A DNA stretch of 64,000 bases, taken from assembly GCA_027625915.1 (NCBI GenBank), contig JANTQA010000048.1, forward strand, positions 496,001 to 560,000. Reading direction: 5' to 3'. Below, one piece after another: positions 10,801-22,987 of the stretch. The notes under the pieces are model-generated. The model saw only the letters and a program-made list of their open reading frames with translations, was not told the origin of the DNA and made no database searches. How positions within the stretch are numbered: position 1 is the stretch's first letter; the number at the start of each line of letters is the position of its first letter. This DNA is from Anaeramoeba flamelloides (Eukaryota; Metamonada; Anaeramoebidae). Position numbers and translations under genes: made by a program.

Positions 10801-13800
10801 AAAAGTTGAGCAAGAAAAAAATAAATTCCAAAATTTATTCAAAGAATTATCTCAAAAAAAAATGAAATTTCAACAAATTGAAAAAGAAAAAACGTTACTT
10901 GAAGAAAATAAAAATGAATTATTAAATTCAATTGAAGAAAAAAAAAAAAAATTAGAAAAAATTGAGAAAGAATATAAAGAAAAAATTCACAAAAAGAAAT
11001 CAAAATCTAAAAAAAAAAAAGAAGAGATCAAAAAAATGAAATCCAAATTAGAAAAAGCAGAAAAGGAATATAATTCAATTAACAAAAAATTATCAACAAA
11101 AGAAAATATGAATACAGAAAAAGAAAAAAAAATGTTGAAGGAAATTGAATTAAAAGATAAATTAATTAAAGAAATCAAAAACAATGAATTGAAATTACAA
11201 AACCAAATACAAGAGATCCAAAATGATTTGAATAACTTAAAATCCAATCATGAAGAATTAAATAAGGAAATTGAGAACAAAAATAACAAAATTGAAACCA
11301 TGATAAAGGAAAACAATGAAAATGAAAATCAATATAATGAAAAAAAATTAGAATTAGATAGCAGAATTGAACAATTAGAAAAAGAAAAACAATTAGCGTT
11401 AGAAAATTCTGAATCAAATAAATCGTCAATAGTAAACCAATTATCTAGACTCCAAAACGAAGCAAAAAAATTAAATGATAAAAATAAAGAATTGAAAAAA
11501 AAATTTGAAAAAAAAAAAAAGAAATCAAAAAAACAAAAAAAGGAAATCAAATCATTAAAAGATGATGAAAAGGGATTAAAGAAATCATTGTCTGAAAAAG
11601 AGAATTTATATAATGAATTAAATCAACAATTAGAAAATAATGAATCAACTTTACAAAATGATCTTGAAAAATTAAAAAATGAATTTAATAATTTAAAATC
11701 AAATAATGAAGAATTAAATAAGGAAATTGAAAATAAAAATAAAGAAATTGAAAATAAAAAAATCGAAATTGAAAATCTTAATAAAGAATCAAATGAAAAA
11801 ATTAATGAGTCCAATGAAAAAGTTGAGCAAGAAAAAAATAAATTCCAGAATTTATTCAAAGAATTATCTCAAAGTAATATTAAATTTCAACAAATTGAAA
11901 AAGAAAAAACGTTACTTGAAGAAAATAAAAATGAATTATTAAATTCAATTGAAGAAAAAAAAAAAAAATTAGAAAAAATTGAGAAAGAATATAAAGAAAA
12001 AATTCACAAAAAGAAATCAAAATCTAAAAAAAAAAAAGAAGAGATCAAAAAAAATGAAATCCAAATTAAAAAAGCAGAAAAGGAATTTAAATCAATTAAC
12101 GAGAAATTATCTGAAAATAAAAATAAAGAAACAAAAGAACAAGAATTATTAGAAGAAAAAACTAAATTACTTGAAGAAAAAACAAATGATTTTAAAAAAA
12201 TGGAACAAGAAAATCAAGAAAATAACAAAAAGCAATTAGAAAAGATCAACGATTTAGAAAAGGCAAACAAAGAATTTAATGAACAAATTGATAATTTAAA
12301 AAGGGAAAAGAAAGTGATCTCAGAGGAAAAGGAAAATTTAATTAAAGAAAAACAAAATAATTCCGAATTGCAAGAAAAAATTTTGGAATTAAAGAATACC
12401 ATTGAAGAGTTAAATAAGCAAAAGGATCAAGAATTTTTGGATATAACAAACCAGAATAAAGAACTCGAGAAATCTATTGATGAACTGAAGATTAAAATAA
12501 AAAATAATCAACAAAATTCATCTGATAAGGGTGGTGATGTTGATAAAGATCTTGAAAAACTCAAAGAAAAAAATGAAAAGATGAAGAAAAAAAAAAAAGA
12601 TTATAAAAAGGATTCCAAGAAATATAAAGAAAAAGTTAAAAAGTTGAAACTTGAATTAAATCAATTTACGAAAGGAAAGGGTGACGAAAAGGGTAAGAAA
12701 AAAGAAAAGGAAAAGAAAAAAGAAAAGGAAAAGAAAAAGGAAAAGGAAAAGAAAAAGGAAAAGGAAAAGAAAGAAGAAAAGGAAAAGAAAGAAGGAAAGG
12801 AAAAGAAAAAAGAAAAGGAGGAGAAAGAAGAAAAAAAAGAGAAGAAAAATGATAAGGAAAAGAGTGAAAAGATCCCAGAAATTGAAAATCCATTTACAAA
12901 TGAAGAAATTTTACAATTACTTGAAAAGAATTGTAATGTCTTATTACATAATACACAAGAAATAACCAAAACTAAAATTTCCAATAATTGGTTTACCCCA
13001 CTTCAAGAATCAAGTGAATATTTGAATATGCTTAAATTATTTTATTGGGTTTTAAAAAGTAATCTGATTAACTCAAATAAGGATTCGATAACCAAAGTCT
13101 TTTCTAATTTAGAATCTTTGGCAGCAAACCCAATAATTTCGATGGTAGCAAAAAGAGACTTAACTTCAGCACCAAAGGGATTTGAGACTCTTGTACTGGA
13201 TATTCTATTGCTCTCTTATGGCTTTAGCCAATGGAAGCTCCAATCATGGTTAATCGAACTTTCGAAGGACGAGAAATTATTAAAAAAACACTACGCAAAG
13301 GAATCTCTGTTATATGACACAACAACGATTAACAAAATCTTGAAAATAGCCCAATCATTAAAATCATTTTCAATTCAAATCTATATTGATCCACAAAATA
13401 TTGATCAAAATTTCATCACTTCGTTCACAAAGCCCTCTCCATTGATTAAAACTAAATTACAAGCAATTGAAGAAACCGTCCAGGAAGTTGTTCAATATTT
13501 AACAGAAACCAAAAATTCTGAGCATTTTGGAAAGGAAAACAAGGACAAAAAATTGTATGAATTGATTTCTCAAAAACTCTTTATTGTTTTATACGAATCA
13601 TTGGTTATTGGATTCAAAGTTAAAAAAACATTCGGTCAAAATCATTTATATGACCTGTTTGAATTAGTTTCCAGTAAATCGAAAAAGAAAAGTGATGTTC
13701 TGAAAGAAATACATGGCCATATCAAATATATTAATAATCAAAAACAAAAAATTGGTAAAGAAGATTCCAAAAAATGGACAGCTTTATTAAGATGGGGTTT

Positions 13801-13981
13801 AAACGACCAATTGTTACACAGCTTCTTTCATGATATTGCACAATATTTGATTATCGGTCAAAAATTTATTGATTGCGAATTAGAAGATTATAAAAAGAAA
13901 TTTTTATCAATAGCCGAGCTGTTGCAACCTTTATCGTCATTTAAATTTAAAACATCAATGAATTATCGTTTAAAAAAATAA
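7811..13981 (+). CDS. PH-domain long coiled-coil protein (about 2024 aa)
   Basis: The proposed model joins 7811-7813 and 7910-13981. The long frame has no ATG near its 5' end. The ATG at 7811 is followed directly by GTATTT, and a strong acceptor (CCTTTCAG, ending 7909) restores frame, so exon 1 would be the start codon alone. Residues about 1-105 form a pleckstrin-homology domain: basic beta strands (KKRWFRL) and a C-terminal helix with the conserved Trp (LTYWQEALKSVE). PH domains usually bind phosphoinositides or partner proteins at membranes. A mainly helical segment (to about 265) precedes a coiled coil of about 1370 residues, extremely rich in K, E, N, Q and I. A KKKEKEKKK-type charged tract (around 12690-12850) follows. 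The last roughly 380 residues (from about 12880) are globular and helical, with no K/E bias; I could not place them (RUN-like is possible but unproven). It is likely a cytoplasmic scaffold or tether. The start is less certain than the body. Confidence 0.8.
9340..12200 (+). repeat. Four near-identical coiled-coil repeat units inside the PH protein gene
   Basis: A block of some 50-100 codons recurs with near-identical DNA. The marker peptide IHKKKSKSKKKKEEIKK appears near 9607, 10375, 10987 and 12003, each followed by an AEKE...LSE block, apart from the third copy, and flanked by LLEENKNELLNSIEE and SNNEELN segments. Related but diverged blocks occur near 9020, 11500 and 12570. Low divergence between copies suggests recent duplication or gene conversion. 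The fourth copy carries a compensated frameshift (see findings). Confidence 0.85.
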
Positions 13982-16367
13982 TAGTAATAATATTATTTTT
14001 TTTTTTTACTCTTTTATTTCATTTCCTTTAGATTCATTTTATTGGCTTTTTTAAATCAATTTTTAATTTTTTATTTTATTGTTTTTAATAATTCAAGCTC
14101 AATTAATTCAAAAAATAATTCTTATTTTAATTTTTTTTTTAATCAATAAACTTAGTTGATAAAATTAGACAAACTTTTTTTAAGTTTTTATTTGTTATTT
14201 TTTTATTTTTTAGAGAGATACTATGGATACATTATTATCTGTAATTGTTTTGTATACAAATGTTTGTATTTTTAAACTTTAATCTCCATAGAAAAAAAAC
14301 CTGTGAGAAATGAATCTATTTATTTGTGAGTTTTTAAAATTGAGAATTTGAAATTACAACATTAGGTATATCAACAAAAATCAGTTACAAGTTTACTCAA
14401 AGACACATATATACAAACTTACAATATTCCTTTTGAGTTATTTTTTTAAACAAATCATTTATTAATAGATATATGTTTTTTGATAGATCCTAGATAATAA
14501 TTGGATTTTTTTTTTTTTTTTCACAAAGTTCTTTTAACATTTTAATAACATTGTATAAGTATTTTATACTTAAGGTTGTTGACAATGTTATTTTATCCCC
14601 TTTAATTTTTCTTTAATCAACCTTTTGAAAAAGAATCTCGAAATTTCTTGTTCATAATTACAATAAAAGAATTTATTTCTGATTTCAAGAGATTTGAAAT
14701 TTTCATTCAAGACTTTTGAATATTGAACTAACAGTGTATTTAAATCAATTTATATTTGAAATGGTTTTTTAGATTTTCTTGTTTCTAAATTAAAATAAAT
14801 ATTTTCCCAAAAAGATTATTAGATTTTCTAAAACCAAAAAAAAATATACATTTTTTACTGATCAAGTAATTAATATCTTTAAAAAAAAAAATAATAAAAA
14901 TTAAGATCCTAAGTGCTCATTATTATATAATTGACAACATGGTTTATTAGTATAATGATTCTATGTCTTACATTTTAAAGTTAATTAATTTTAAAATATC
15001 AATATTTTTTGATTTTTTTCCCAAGTAGTAATCTATTTTATTAAAGTTGGGATTTTTTGACAATAATTGATTTTTTGAATTATATGGAGTAAAAAATCAA
15101 AAGTTTGAGTATTAGATGGAAAATTTAAAGAAAAAAATGATGAATTTTTTTTTAAACCCAACATTAGAATCATTAGGAAATGAAAAAATTTAAAATTTTT
15201 AAAATTGTTAACTTCTCTGATTTCTAGAAAATGTTTTTTATTATCCATTTCTCTATCATTCAGTATATCAGATCAGTTGAATAAAAGTTCCATTTTTTTA
15301 GTAAATCATGGAAAATTAATATAGCATAATTCAATTTTTTAAATCTAGTGTCGGTATACTTTTATTTTACAATAAAACTTAACAATTTACGAAGAAAAAT
15401 CAAGAATTTCATATTTAAACGAAATTTGACTTAAAAAAACCAGATAATAATATTTTAAATTTGTTGAAAAATTATCAATAAAAAAATTAAGAAATTAAGT
15501 TATTTTTTCATTTTTAAAAAAATTATTTGAATTTCTCAAACTTTTAAAAGTAAGGGATAATTTGAAAAAAATAAATTTGATTTTTAGGTAACGAATATTG
15601 TTAAATAGGATAAAATTACAAATGCCTAAATCAATTATTTTTAGCCAATTCTTTATCTAGGTTATATATACTAAATTGGATATAAATAGATTTTAACTTT
15701 AGTATATGTTTGCTCAAATAAAAAAAAGTCATGAAATTTTGAAAAATTTATCCACTTTTTACAAAAAATAATTTAGAAAACTGAATCAAAATTGAATATT
15801 AATGATTTCAATCTCAAAAATGAGATATAAAATAGAAACTTTTCAAGTAGAAAGTACTTTTTTTTCAACAGGATTCTTATGAATTGTAATTTTCCAATAA
15901 TGAAAGAGAAAATACTAATTGTAAAATTATCAACTTGTTATTATTAAAAGTAATTTTTTGAAAATTTAGAAATTAGTTGATAATAACAAATAAAATTATC
16001 TACCAAAATTAAAAATTAAAAAAATGAAAAAAAAAAAACACTCACTCTTTTTAACCATTGTGGTACTCAGTTCTCATTTCTTTTTGAACAAATTCAACTT
16101 TTGAAATTAATAAAAAAATATTTTATCAAGTTTTATATCACTTTGATACAAGATTAAATATATCAAACAATAATATGCATATTAAAATAAGAGTATAATA
16201 ATTTTGTATTCAAAAACTGTAACATGTATATTTTCATTTCATTAAAATCTGTGATATATTAAATAAAATATTGATTATTAATTTTGATGTTCAATTTTGT
16301 TATAAAACTGGTGTTTTTTAAATAATAAATTTCAAAAAGTCATTTTAACAATAAAAAACTCTTTAAA

Positions 16368-16898
16368 TAAACTAAATTCCAAAAAAATGACATAGTTTTA
16401 ACAGTTGAAAGAATAGCAATAATCCACTTTACATTCAATTTGGAAATAATTTTGATTTTACAAACTATTTCATTTTCTGTCTTTTTTGTTTTGTTTTCAT
16501 TTCCTTTTTACTAATTATGTAATCTGTTTCGTTAGATCTGAATTTTTTTTTCAATGGTTGATAGAAGGTTAGTATTGAGTTTGTTTAAATAGAAAAATCA
16601 CTACAATTGGTCGATGGTATCTTATCATTTGATCGATCAACAATTTCTGGTGAAATTTCAACATATTTACCAATGCATTTTTTGTTCAGCCAGTTTCATT
16701 ATTTTGGAAACAGCAATTTTTTTTTTTGAGTTTTATATTTTTTTCTTTTATTTGGATGAAAATGATTTCTTATAAAAACATTAATACTCTGTTATTTAAA
16801 GGTGTTTTTATATTAGGTTTGAAAAAATATAATAAATTGAGGTTTTATTTTGTCTATTTTTGATTTTGGGTGTGTCAAAATTTTTGGAATGGGGTTTA
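16368..16898 (+). mobile_element. MITE copy A, family with TAAAC ends
   Basis: This 531-bp element starts TAAACTAAATTCC and ends TTTTTGGAATGGGGTTTA, giving imperfect terminal inverted repeats of about 28 bp around a CCAAAAATTTGGACACA core. It is bounded by TA, as expected for Tc1/mariner-type insertion. Copies with the same ends and a shared interior (a GATCGATCAA motif and an AGATCTGAA motif) occur at 33289, 44356, 53620 and 63739. No intact transposase is visible, so it is called non-autonomous. Confidence 0.75.
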
Positions 16899-17210
16899 CA
16901 AGAGATCAAAAAAAACTTAATGAATCATATTTTAATCCAAAATTCTAAAAATCAAAATTTCACGAAATATAAAAAAGAAATTGAAAATTAAAAAATAACC
17001 AAAAATTTGCCAATTTATAGAAAAAATTGGAATAAAATAGAATTATAAATAAAATGATAATCCTTGGCAATTCTATCCAATAAATATAAACTTTTTAAAT
17101 AGTTTGAATAGATATAAATATAAATAGGAAAAGTTAGTAAAATACCAAAATAAGCAAATATTATTAAAAAAAATATATAATGAAATTAATCACCTTATCT
17201 GTGGTTGTAA

Positions 17211-17236
17211 TATATATATATATATATATATATATA
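17211..17236. repeat. (TA)n microsatellite
   Basis: An uninterrupted alternating TA tract of 26 bp. Confidence 0.9.
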
Positions 17237-19380
17237 AAGAAATAAAATTACAAAATATCTCGAAAAAATAACAATTATTTAATTTTTATATTGATTGTTA
17301 ATAAGAAAAAAAGATAAAATGTAGAGGAAAATGATACTCGAAGAAATTTAACAGATAAAGACATACCATTCCCCAAATAGCATGAATCAATACTGTATAA
17401 GGAATAATTTTTACAATTAAAATTTTGTTAAATTAAATAATCATGAAAATTCTGCTTTATTTCTCTATTATTAAACTTTTTTCTTTTTATTTCACTCTGC
17501 TTTATTTTGAAATTATTTCCTTTTTATTCGATATACAAATATAGATTTTTATTTATAAACTTTGTCCCAACTCTATTTTAGAAAACTAAATAAAAGTTCA
17601 AAATAATCTGATGAAGGTGTTTATTTTCTTTTTGAATTTGAATTTACACTTTTAGTGACTTCAAAATGGTCGAATAAACAGGCTAAGTGTTTTTTCTATG
17701 AAATTAAATTGTTAACAATAAATTAAAAAGATCCAAAATTTAAAATACACCTTTTTTATGTTTGAATAGCTATTGAAAATTATATTTTTTGTTAATTTAT
17801 CATAGATATGAATCTCTCATAGAACCGGCGCTCTATTTTTTATTTTTTTTTTTTGATTATTTTCCAAAGTCGAGATATTTCTAATTTTTAGAAGTTTGTG
17901 ATTAAATCCCTAAAATACTCATTTATCAACTTTAGTGAAATGAGATATTATGTCGAAAATAATTTATATTTTATTATTAATTTTCAGTGAAAATGATCAA
18001 GATCCTTTTTGATCCAATTTTTGGAATTGAAAAAAAGAAAAAGAAAAAATTATATAAACATTTTTATTTTTATGAACCTCAAATTTAGTAACATCTGTAA
18101 GTTCGTACCAACAAATAACATTAGATTTTATTCTTGTTTTAAAAATACCTAAAATTTAAATCAAAATAATGCCATTCAATATCCAGAAAAAATTGATCAT
18201 TTTTTTTGTTCATAAATAATTATTCAATTTCTTGAAATTGAAATTATAAAGTAATTTTATTTTATTCCAATATATATGACGCAAACAGCGAACTGAATTT
18301 ATTTAAATAGGTTATCCAATTATATATATATATACTTAGTAAATGGAATAATTTTTTTGGTTTTAATTTAATTTGTTTGAAAATATTTTTAAAAAAATTG
18401 AGAAAAAATTATAAAACCTATTTGTGTCATTTGTTTTAACTATTCTTACAAATATACTGAAATAATCAAGATTTTATCCTGAATGTTTGATTAAAAATGA
18501 TCAAATTAAAAGGTGTTTCTTTATGTTGTAAGTTGAATTCCATAACTATCAAAAACAAATTACATCAATTTTTTTTATCTTGGGGGTTTGGTTATTTTAC
18601 ACATATTTATTTTATTAAATCAGAAAAAATTGATTTGAACAATTCTTTGTATAAACAAATTCAATTAACAAAGTTTATATTAATTATTATTAATATTATT
18701 AGTTTAAATTAATTATATTTTTATAATCCACTCTTTCAAAACTTAATGGTTTTATCTTTGAAGAAGTAAGATTTCTTATTGTCTGTGGATGAAGAGGACA
18801 AAAAAATCAATTTTGAGGAAAATTGTTTTTTATTCATAAATTCGAAAATATATTGAATTTCGAACTTTTTGAAAAAAGAGAAAAAGATCTCAAACTTTTA
18901 AAAACAATAATTAATTTCTGAAAATAGTTTTAAAGTAAATCTGGCATTCATAGTTATCAGATTTTTACTTTATTTTTCAATTTCAAGATATGGTAAAATT
19001 TTACTAAAAATTATTCTTAAATTTACCCGTAGATTTTTTTTTAAGTTTTCTACTTGCTTAAGATTATCCTTTTTATACAATCGAAATTAAAGTTAATTTT
19101 TTAAATAATAAATAAAACTTTTAACTGTGTTCAATAACTCAAATAAAATAAAAAAAAACCTTTTTGCTCTCAGGTTACAATTCTTAATATTTCCAAAAAT
19201 AATTTTACCATAATCAGAAAAAAGAAATTAAAAAAATAAAAAACACAATGATCGAATTTTTGTTATTATTTACTGGTTTTCAAATTGTAAATAATTAAAA
19301 ATAAAAAAAATAATAAAAAAAAAATTATAATGATAATCAAAATATCTTTTTAAAATATGAAATAAATTTTCAATATTTGG

Positions 19381-22300
19381 TTACATTTTTTTGTATTCAA
19401 GTTTTGATTCAAGTTTCTTGGTTGTAGAAATTTTTCTAACTGCTTTCATCAGATCTTCTTCTATAACATAATCACGCCCATCACGAATTGCGAACATTCC
19501 ACCTTCTGTACAGACATTTCTTAAATCAGCACCATTGAATCCGTCAGACATTCTAACAATTGATTCATAATCTATTTCTCCTTTTTTATTAATTTTTGAA
19601 GCATGAATTTTTAAAATTTCTAATCTACCAACTTCGTTTGGTAATGGAATTTCAATTTTTCTATCAAGACGGCCAGGTCTTAATAATGCTGGATCTAAAA
19701 TATCAGGTCTATTTAAATAGTGTTTTAAATAATAATAATAATTATAAAAATAATAATAAAAATCAAAATAAAAATATTAATAATTTGGTACTTGTTTCAT
19801 ATTTAGATAAATCATTAAGAAAAAATATATTAATTTCAACAGTCATTATTTTTTAAATTACAAAATATTCATCAAAAAAAAGATTATTTATGTAAATAGC
19901 CATCCCAAAAAAAATTTTTATTGAAAAAATCAAAATAAATTAAAAAATTAGTGAAAGAGAATTTTAAATTTTAATGGTCTACAAATCATTTTTATAAAAA
20001 AATTTATACAAGTTTCTTAGATGTAGTTAGGAAAATTAAAAAGCCATTTTCAAAACTGTATTAAAAACTTTATTGTCACATTTTTTTAAAACATCTTTAT
20101 TGTTTTTTCAGAAAAAGAATAAATAAATTTATTAAAAAATTTTTTTTAATTACCATTCCTTTTTTAATAATTTTTTTTTTAGATATCCTATGAGTTATAG
20201 CTATTCTATGAATTATAATCTTGTCTACATTATAGTTAGGATAAAAAACTCTTAATAAATTTAGTACTCCGGAAAGTGCCTAGGTTTTCCAGAATTCAAA
20301 AGAATAGAGTAAAATCAAAGATTCAACTCAATTCTTTTAAATTATGGAAAACCTAACGGCTATTTTTTTTAATTTTTGCTGCTTTATTTGTAAAGTGTTC
20401 TAGGTTTTTTTTAATTTGAAATGAATGGAAAATTTAATAAATTTTCTTTTTATTTCAAAAAGTAAAAAAAAAACTAACGAAAAGTGCCTACTGGTTTTTT
20501 TTTTAGTTTTCTATTTTATTTGTGAAGTGTTCTAGGTTTTTTTTACTTTTTGAAATAAACAGAAAATTTTAAAAAACCTAACGAAAATCTTTGATTTTCC
20601 AAATAAACAGAAAACCCAAGGAAACCTAACGGCAAACAGGAGGTAATTCTGTTGAATCACCTCTCTTAGATAATATTAAAATAAATAATAATAAATGGTT
20701 TTTTTTCATAAAGTAAACAGAACCCTATAAAATTATTTTTCGATTACAAAATCTGGCAAAAGGTGCATTTTGAATTCGTCAATAAAGTATCAATAAATCA
20801 TTTTTTTTTCTCCCAAATGAACATTCACGATAGACTCTCAAAATAAACTAAATTAACCAAAAGTATTGTGACAGTGATTTTGGGTGCTCTTGATTAAACT
20901 AAAAGCATTGGATTTTTTTTTTTTCAATTTCTTTTTATTATTTTTGACCAATTACTTATAATAATCCCCTCCTAAAATTGTTTTTTTGTTTTTTCTTTTT
21001 TCTTTTTAATTTTTGTTTTTGCTTTTTCTTTTTTTTCTGATTTTTTTTTATTATTTTTTCAACCATAAAAGGAATCTCTTTCATTTCTTTTAGTCTTCTC
21101 TATTCGCCTTTTCCAATTATATAAAGAAAAGTTTTTCTTTGATTTATAATACTGGCAAAGTTATCATGTGAATAAAAATCAACTTAAATAAAGTTTAGTG
21201 TTTATGAACAAACAGGAGGTTCGATCTTATATGTTACCTCTCTTCGGTTCAATAAAAAAAAAAATAAACAATTTTTTTTTGTATTTTAGATGCCCCAACT
21301 AAGTTATTTTGTAAGGTTATGTTTGTTCAAAATAAAACATTTTTTATATTTCCAATATGTTTTTCAATTAGAATTGAATCTTGAGGTTGTGATGAAAAAA
21401 GATCAGGGTATATGTTATCTTCTTGGGATTTATTGAGTGGTTACTCTTCTTGTTATTTTGTATATGATTTTGATTTTAACATCAAAATTTATATTTTGAT
21501 CTTTTTTGTATTGGACATAATTATTCTAAAAAAAAAAAAAAAACAATTAGAACCCAAAAAAAATTATTGTTAGTTTGTGATCTGAATTATTTTTTACACA
21601 AAAATCAGGAAAAATATAATTTATTTAGATCTTGAATTCCTCATTAAACAAAAAAGTTAGTCGATAATTCATTTAAATTTTCATATTCGAGGGTTTAGCA
21701 GTATTTTTTTAGTAATGGACAATTAAAAGGAAAAAAGATTTGCATAAAAAAAAAAAAAAAAAAAAAACAGCCAAGTGAACTAAATTGAATTCAGTGTTTT
21801 AAAAAGTCTACATACGGAGTAGAGGTTGGAAAAGGAAGAATGACCAAGCTTTTGAAAAAAATATCAAAAAATAGAATAAAAAATCAAGATAATACCTATT
21901 TGTAGCCATAATGATTTTAACTCTTTCAAGGGATTCAAATCCATCCATTTGATTTAACAATTCCATGAGTGTTCTTTGAATTTCACGATCAGAACTCATA
22001 CCCTGAGAAAATCTTGATCCACCAATAGCGTCAATTTCGTCCATGAATATGACACAAGGTTGATGGTTTCTGGCATATGCAAACATCTCTCTAATCATTC
22101 TTGCAGATTCTCCAATATACTTGTCGACAATTGCAGAGCTTACAACTTTTAAAAAATTTGCATCTAATTGATTAGCAACTGCTCTTGCTAATAATGTTTT
22201 TCCAGTTCCTATTATGACGATTAAAGACGTGAAAAGATTTGGTTTTATTTTTGTTTGTGTTTTTGTTTTTATTTTTGTTTTTGTTTTTGTTTGTGTTTTT

Positions 22301-22955
22301 GTTTTTGGTTTTGTTTTTGTTTTTGGTTTTGTTTATTTGGTTTTTTATGTTTTTTAGTATTTGGAGTATTTTGGGTGGATTTTTAATTTTTTTTTTAATT
22401 TTTTTTCATTGGTGAAAATCAAAAAAAAAAATCAAATAAAAAAAATTGAAGGTTTTTGTTTTTTATTTTTTTCTTTTTTTTTGGGAAAAATTTCTTTTTC
22501 AAGCAACAAAATGTTCAAAAGTCATTGCTATTATTTTTGAATTTTCTTCTTCTTTTGGTTGGGTGTTTGTTTGGGTTTCTTTATTTGGTACCCATAAAAT
22601 AAAAAACGAAAAAGAAAAAGAAAGAAAAAAACAAACCTGGTGGTCCATAAAGTAAAACGCCTGTAGGTGGTTTGATTCCTACCCTTTCAAAGAGCTCAGG
22701 GTTTATAAGGGGTAGTTCGATAACTTCTCTTAACTCTCTAATTTGTTTGCTTAACCCCCCAACACTTTGATAAGTCACGTTTCCTGGATCTTCATGTAAC
22801 ATTTTATGTACAAATGGATCGACTTCTCTTGAAAGTACCCTCATAATTGTTTTGGTTGAAATGTCTAGAGTTATTCTAGATCCTAATTTTAATGTGTCTT
22901 TATTGACACGTCTTCTTGATCCAACAACATATCTTGGACCTTTTTTTTTTTTTTT

Positions 22956-22987
<32 letters not shown>

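Larger units (their letters stand above)
13982..19380. other. AT-rich intergenic region
   Basis: About 5.4 kb with no convincing gene on either strand. It contains one complete MITE (16368-16898) and a (TA)n tract (17211-17236). An open frame at 18497-18712 looks random. The two flanking genes converge here, so both 3' ends fall in this spacer. Confidence 0.6.
19709..21895 (-). other. 2187-bp third intron of RPT4, rich in repeats
   Basis: The intron runs from donor GTATTA to acceptor AAATAG on the minus strand. It interrupts the second region of homology within the Arg codon of ATNR. It contains a nested hairpin cluster (20271-20633), two GGAGGT...ACCTCTCTT hairpins (20638 and 21215) and a repeat shared with a RasGAP intron (20810-20968). 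Confidence 0.9.

Noticed and set aside
8350-11859. Many minus-strand frames rich in F, S, L and I
   Set aside because: They are complements of A-rich coiled-coil codons; no domain and no splice logic.
12661-12984. Overlapping Phe/Ser-rich and Lys/Arg-rich frames in the KKKEKEK tract
   Set aside because: They are frame and strand shadows of the GAAAAG repeat in the PH protein gene.
12880-13981. RUN or DIL domain at the C-terminus of the PH protein
   Set aside because: Helical spacing is suggestive, but no diagnostic motif could be verified by eye.
18497-18712. 71-codon ATG frame
   Set aside because: AT-driven composition, no recognisable motif, no supporting splice sites or neighbouring coding DNA.
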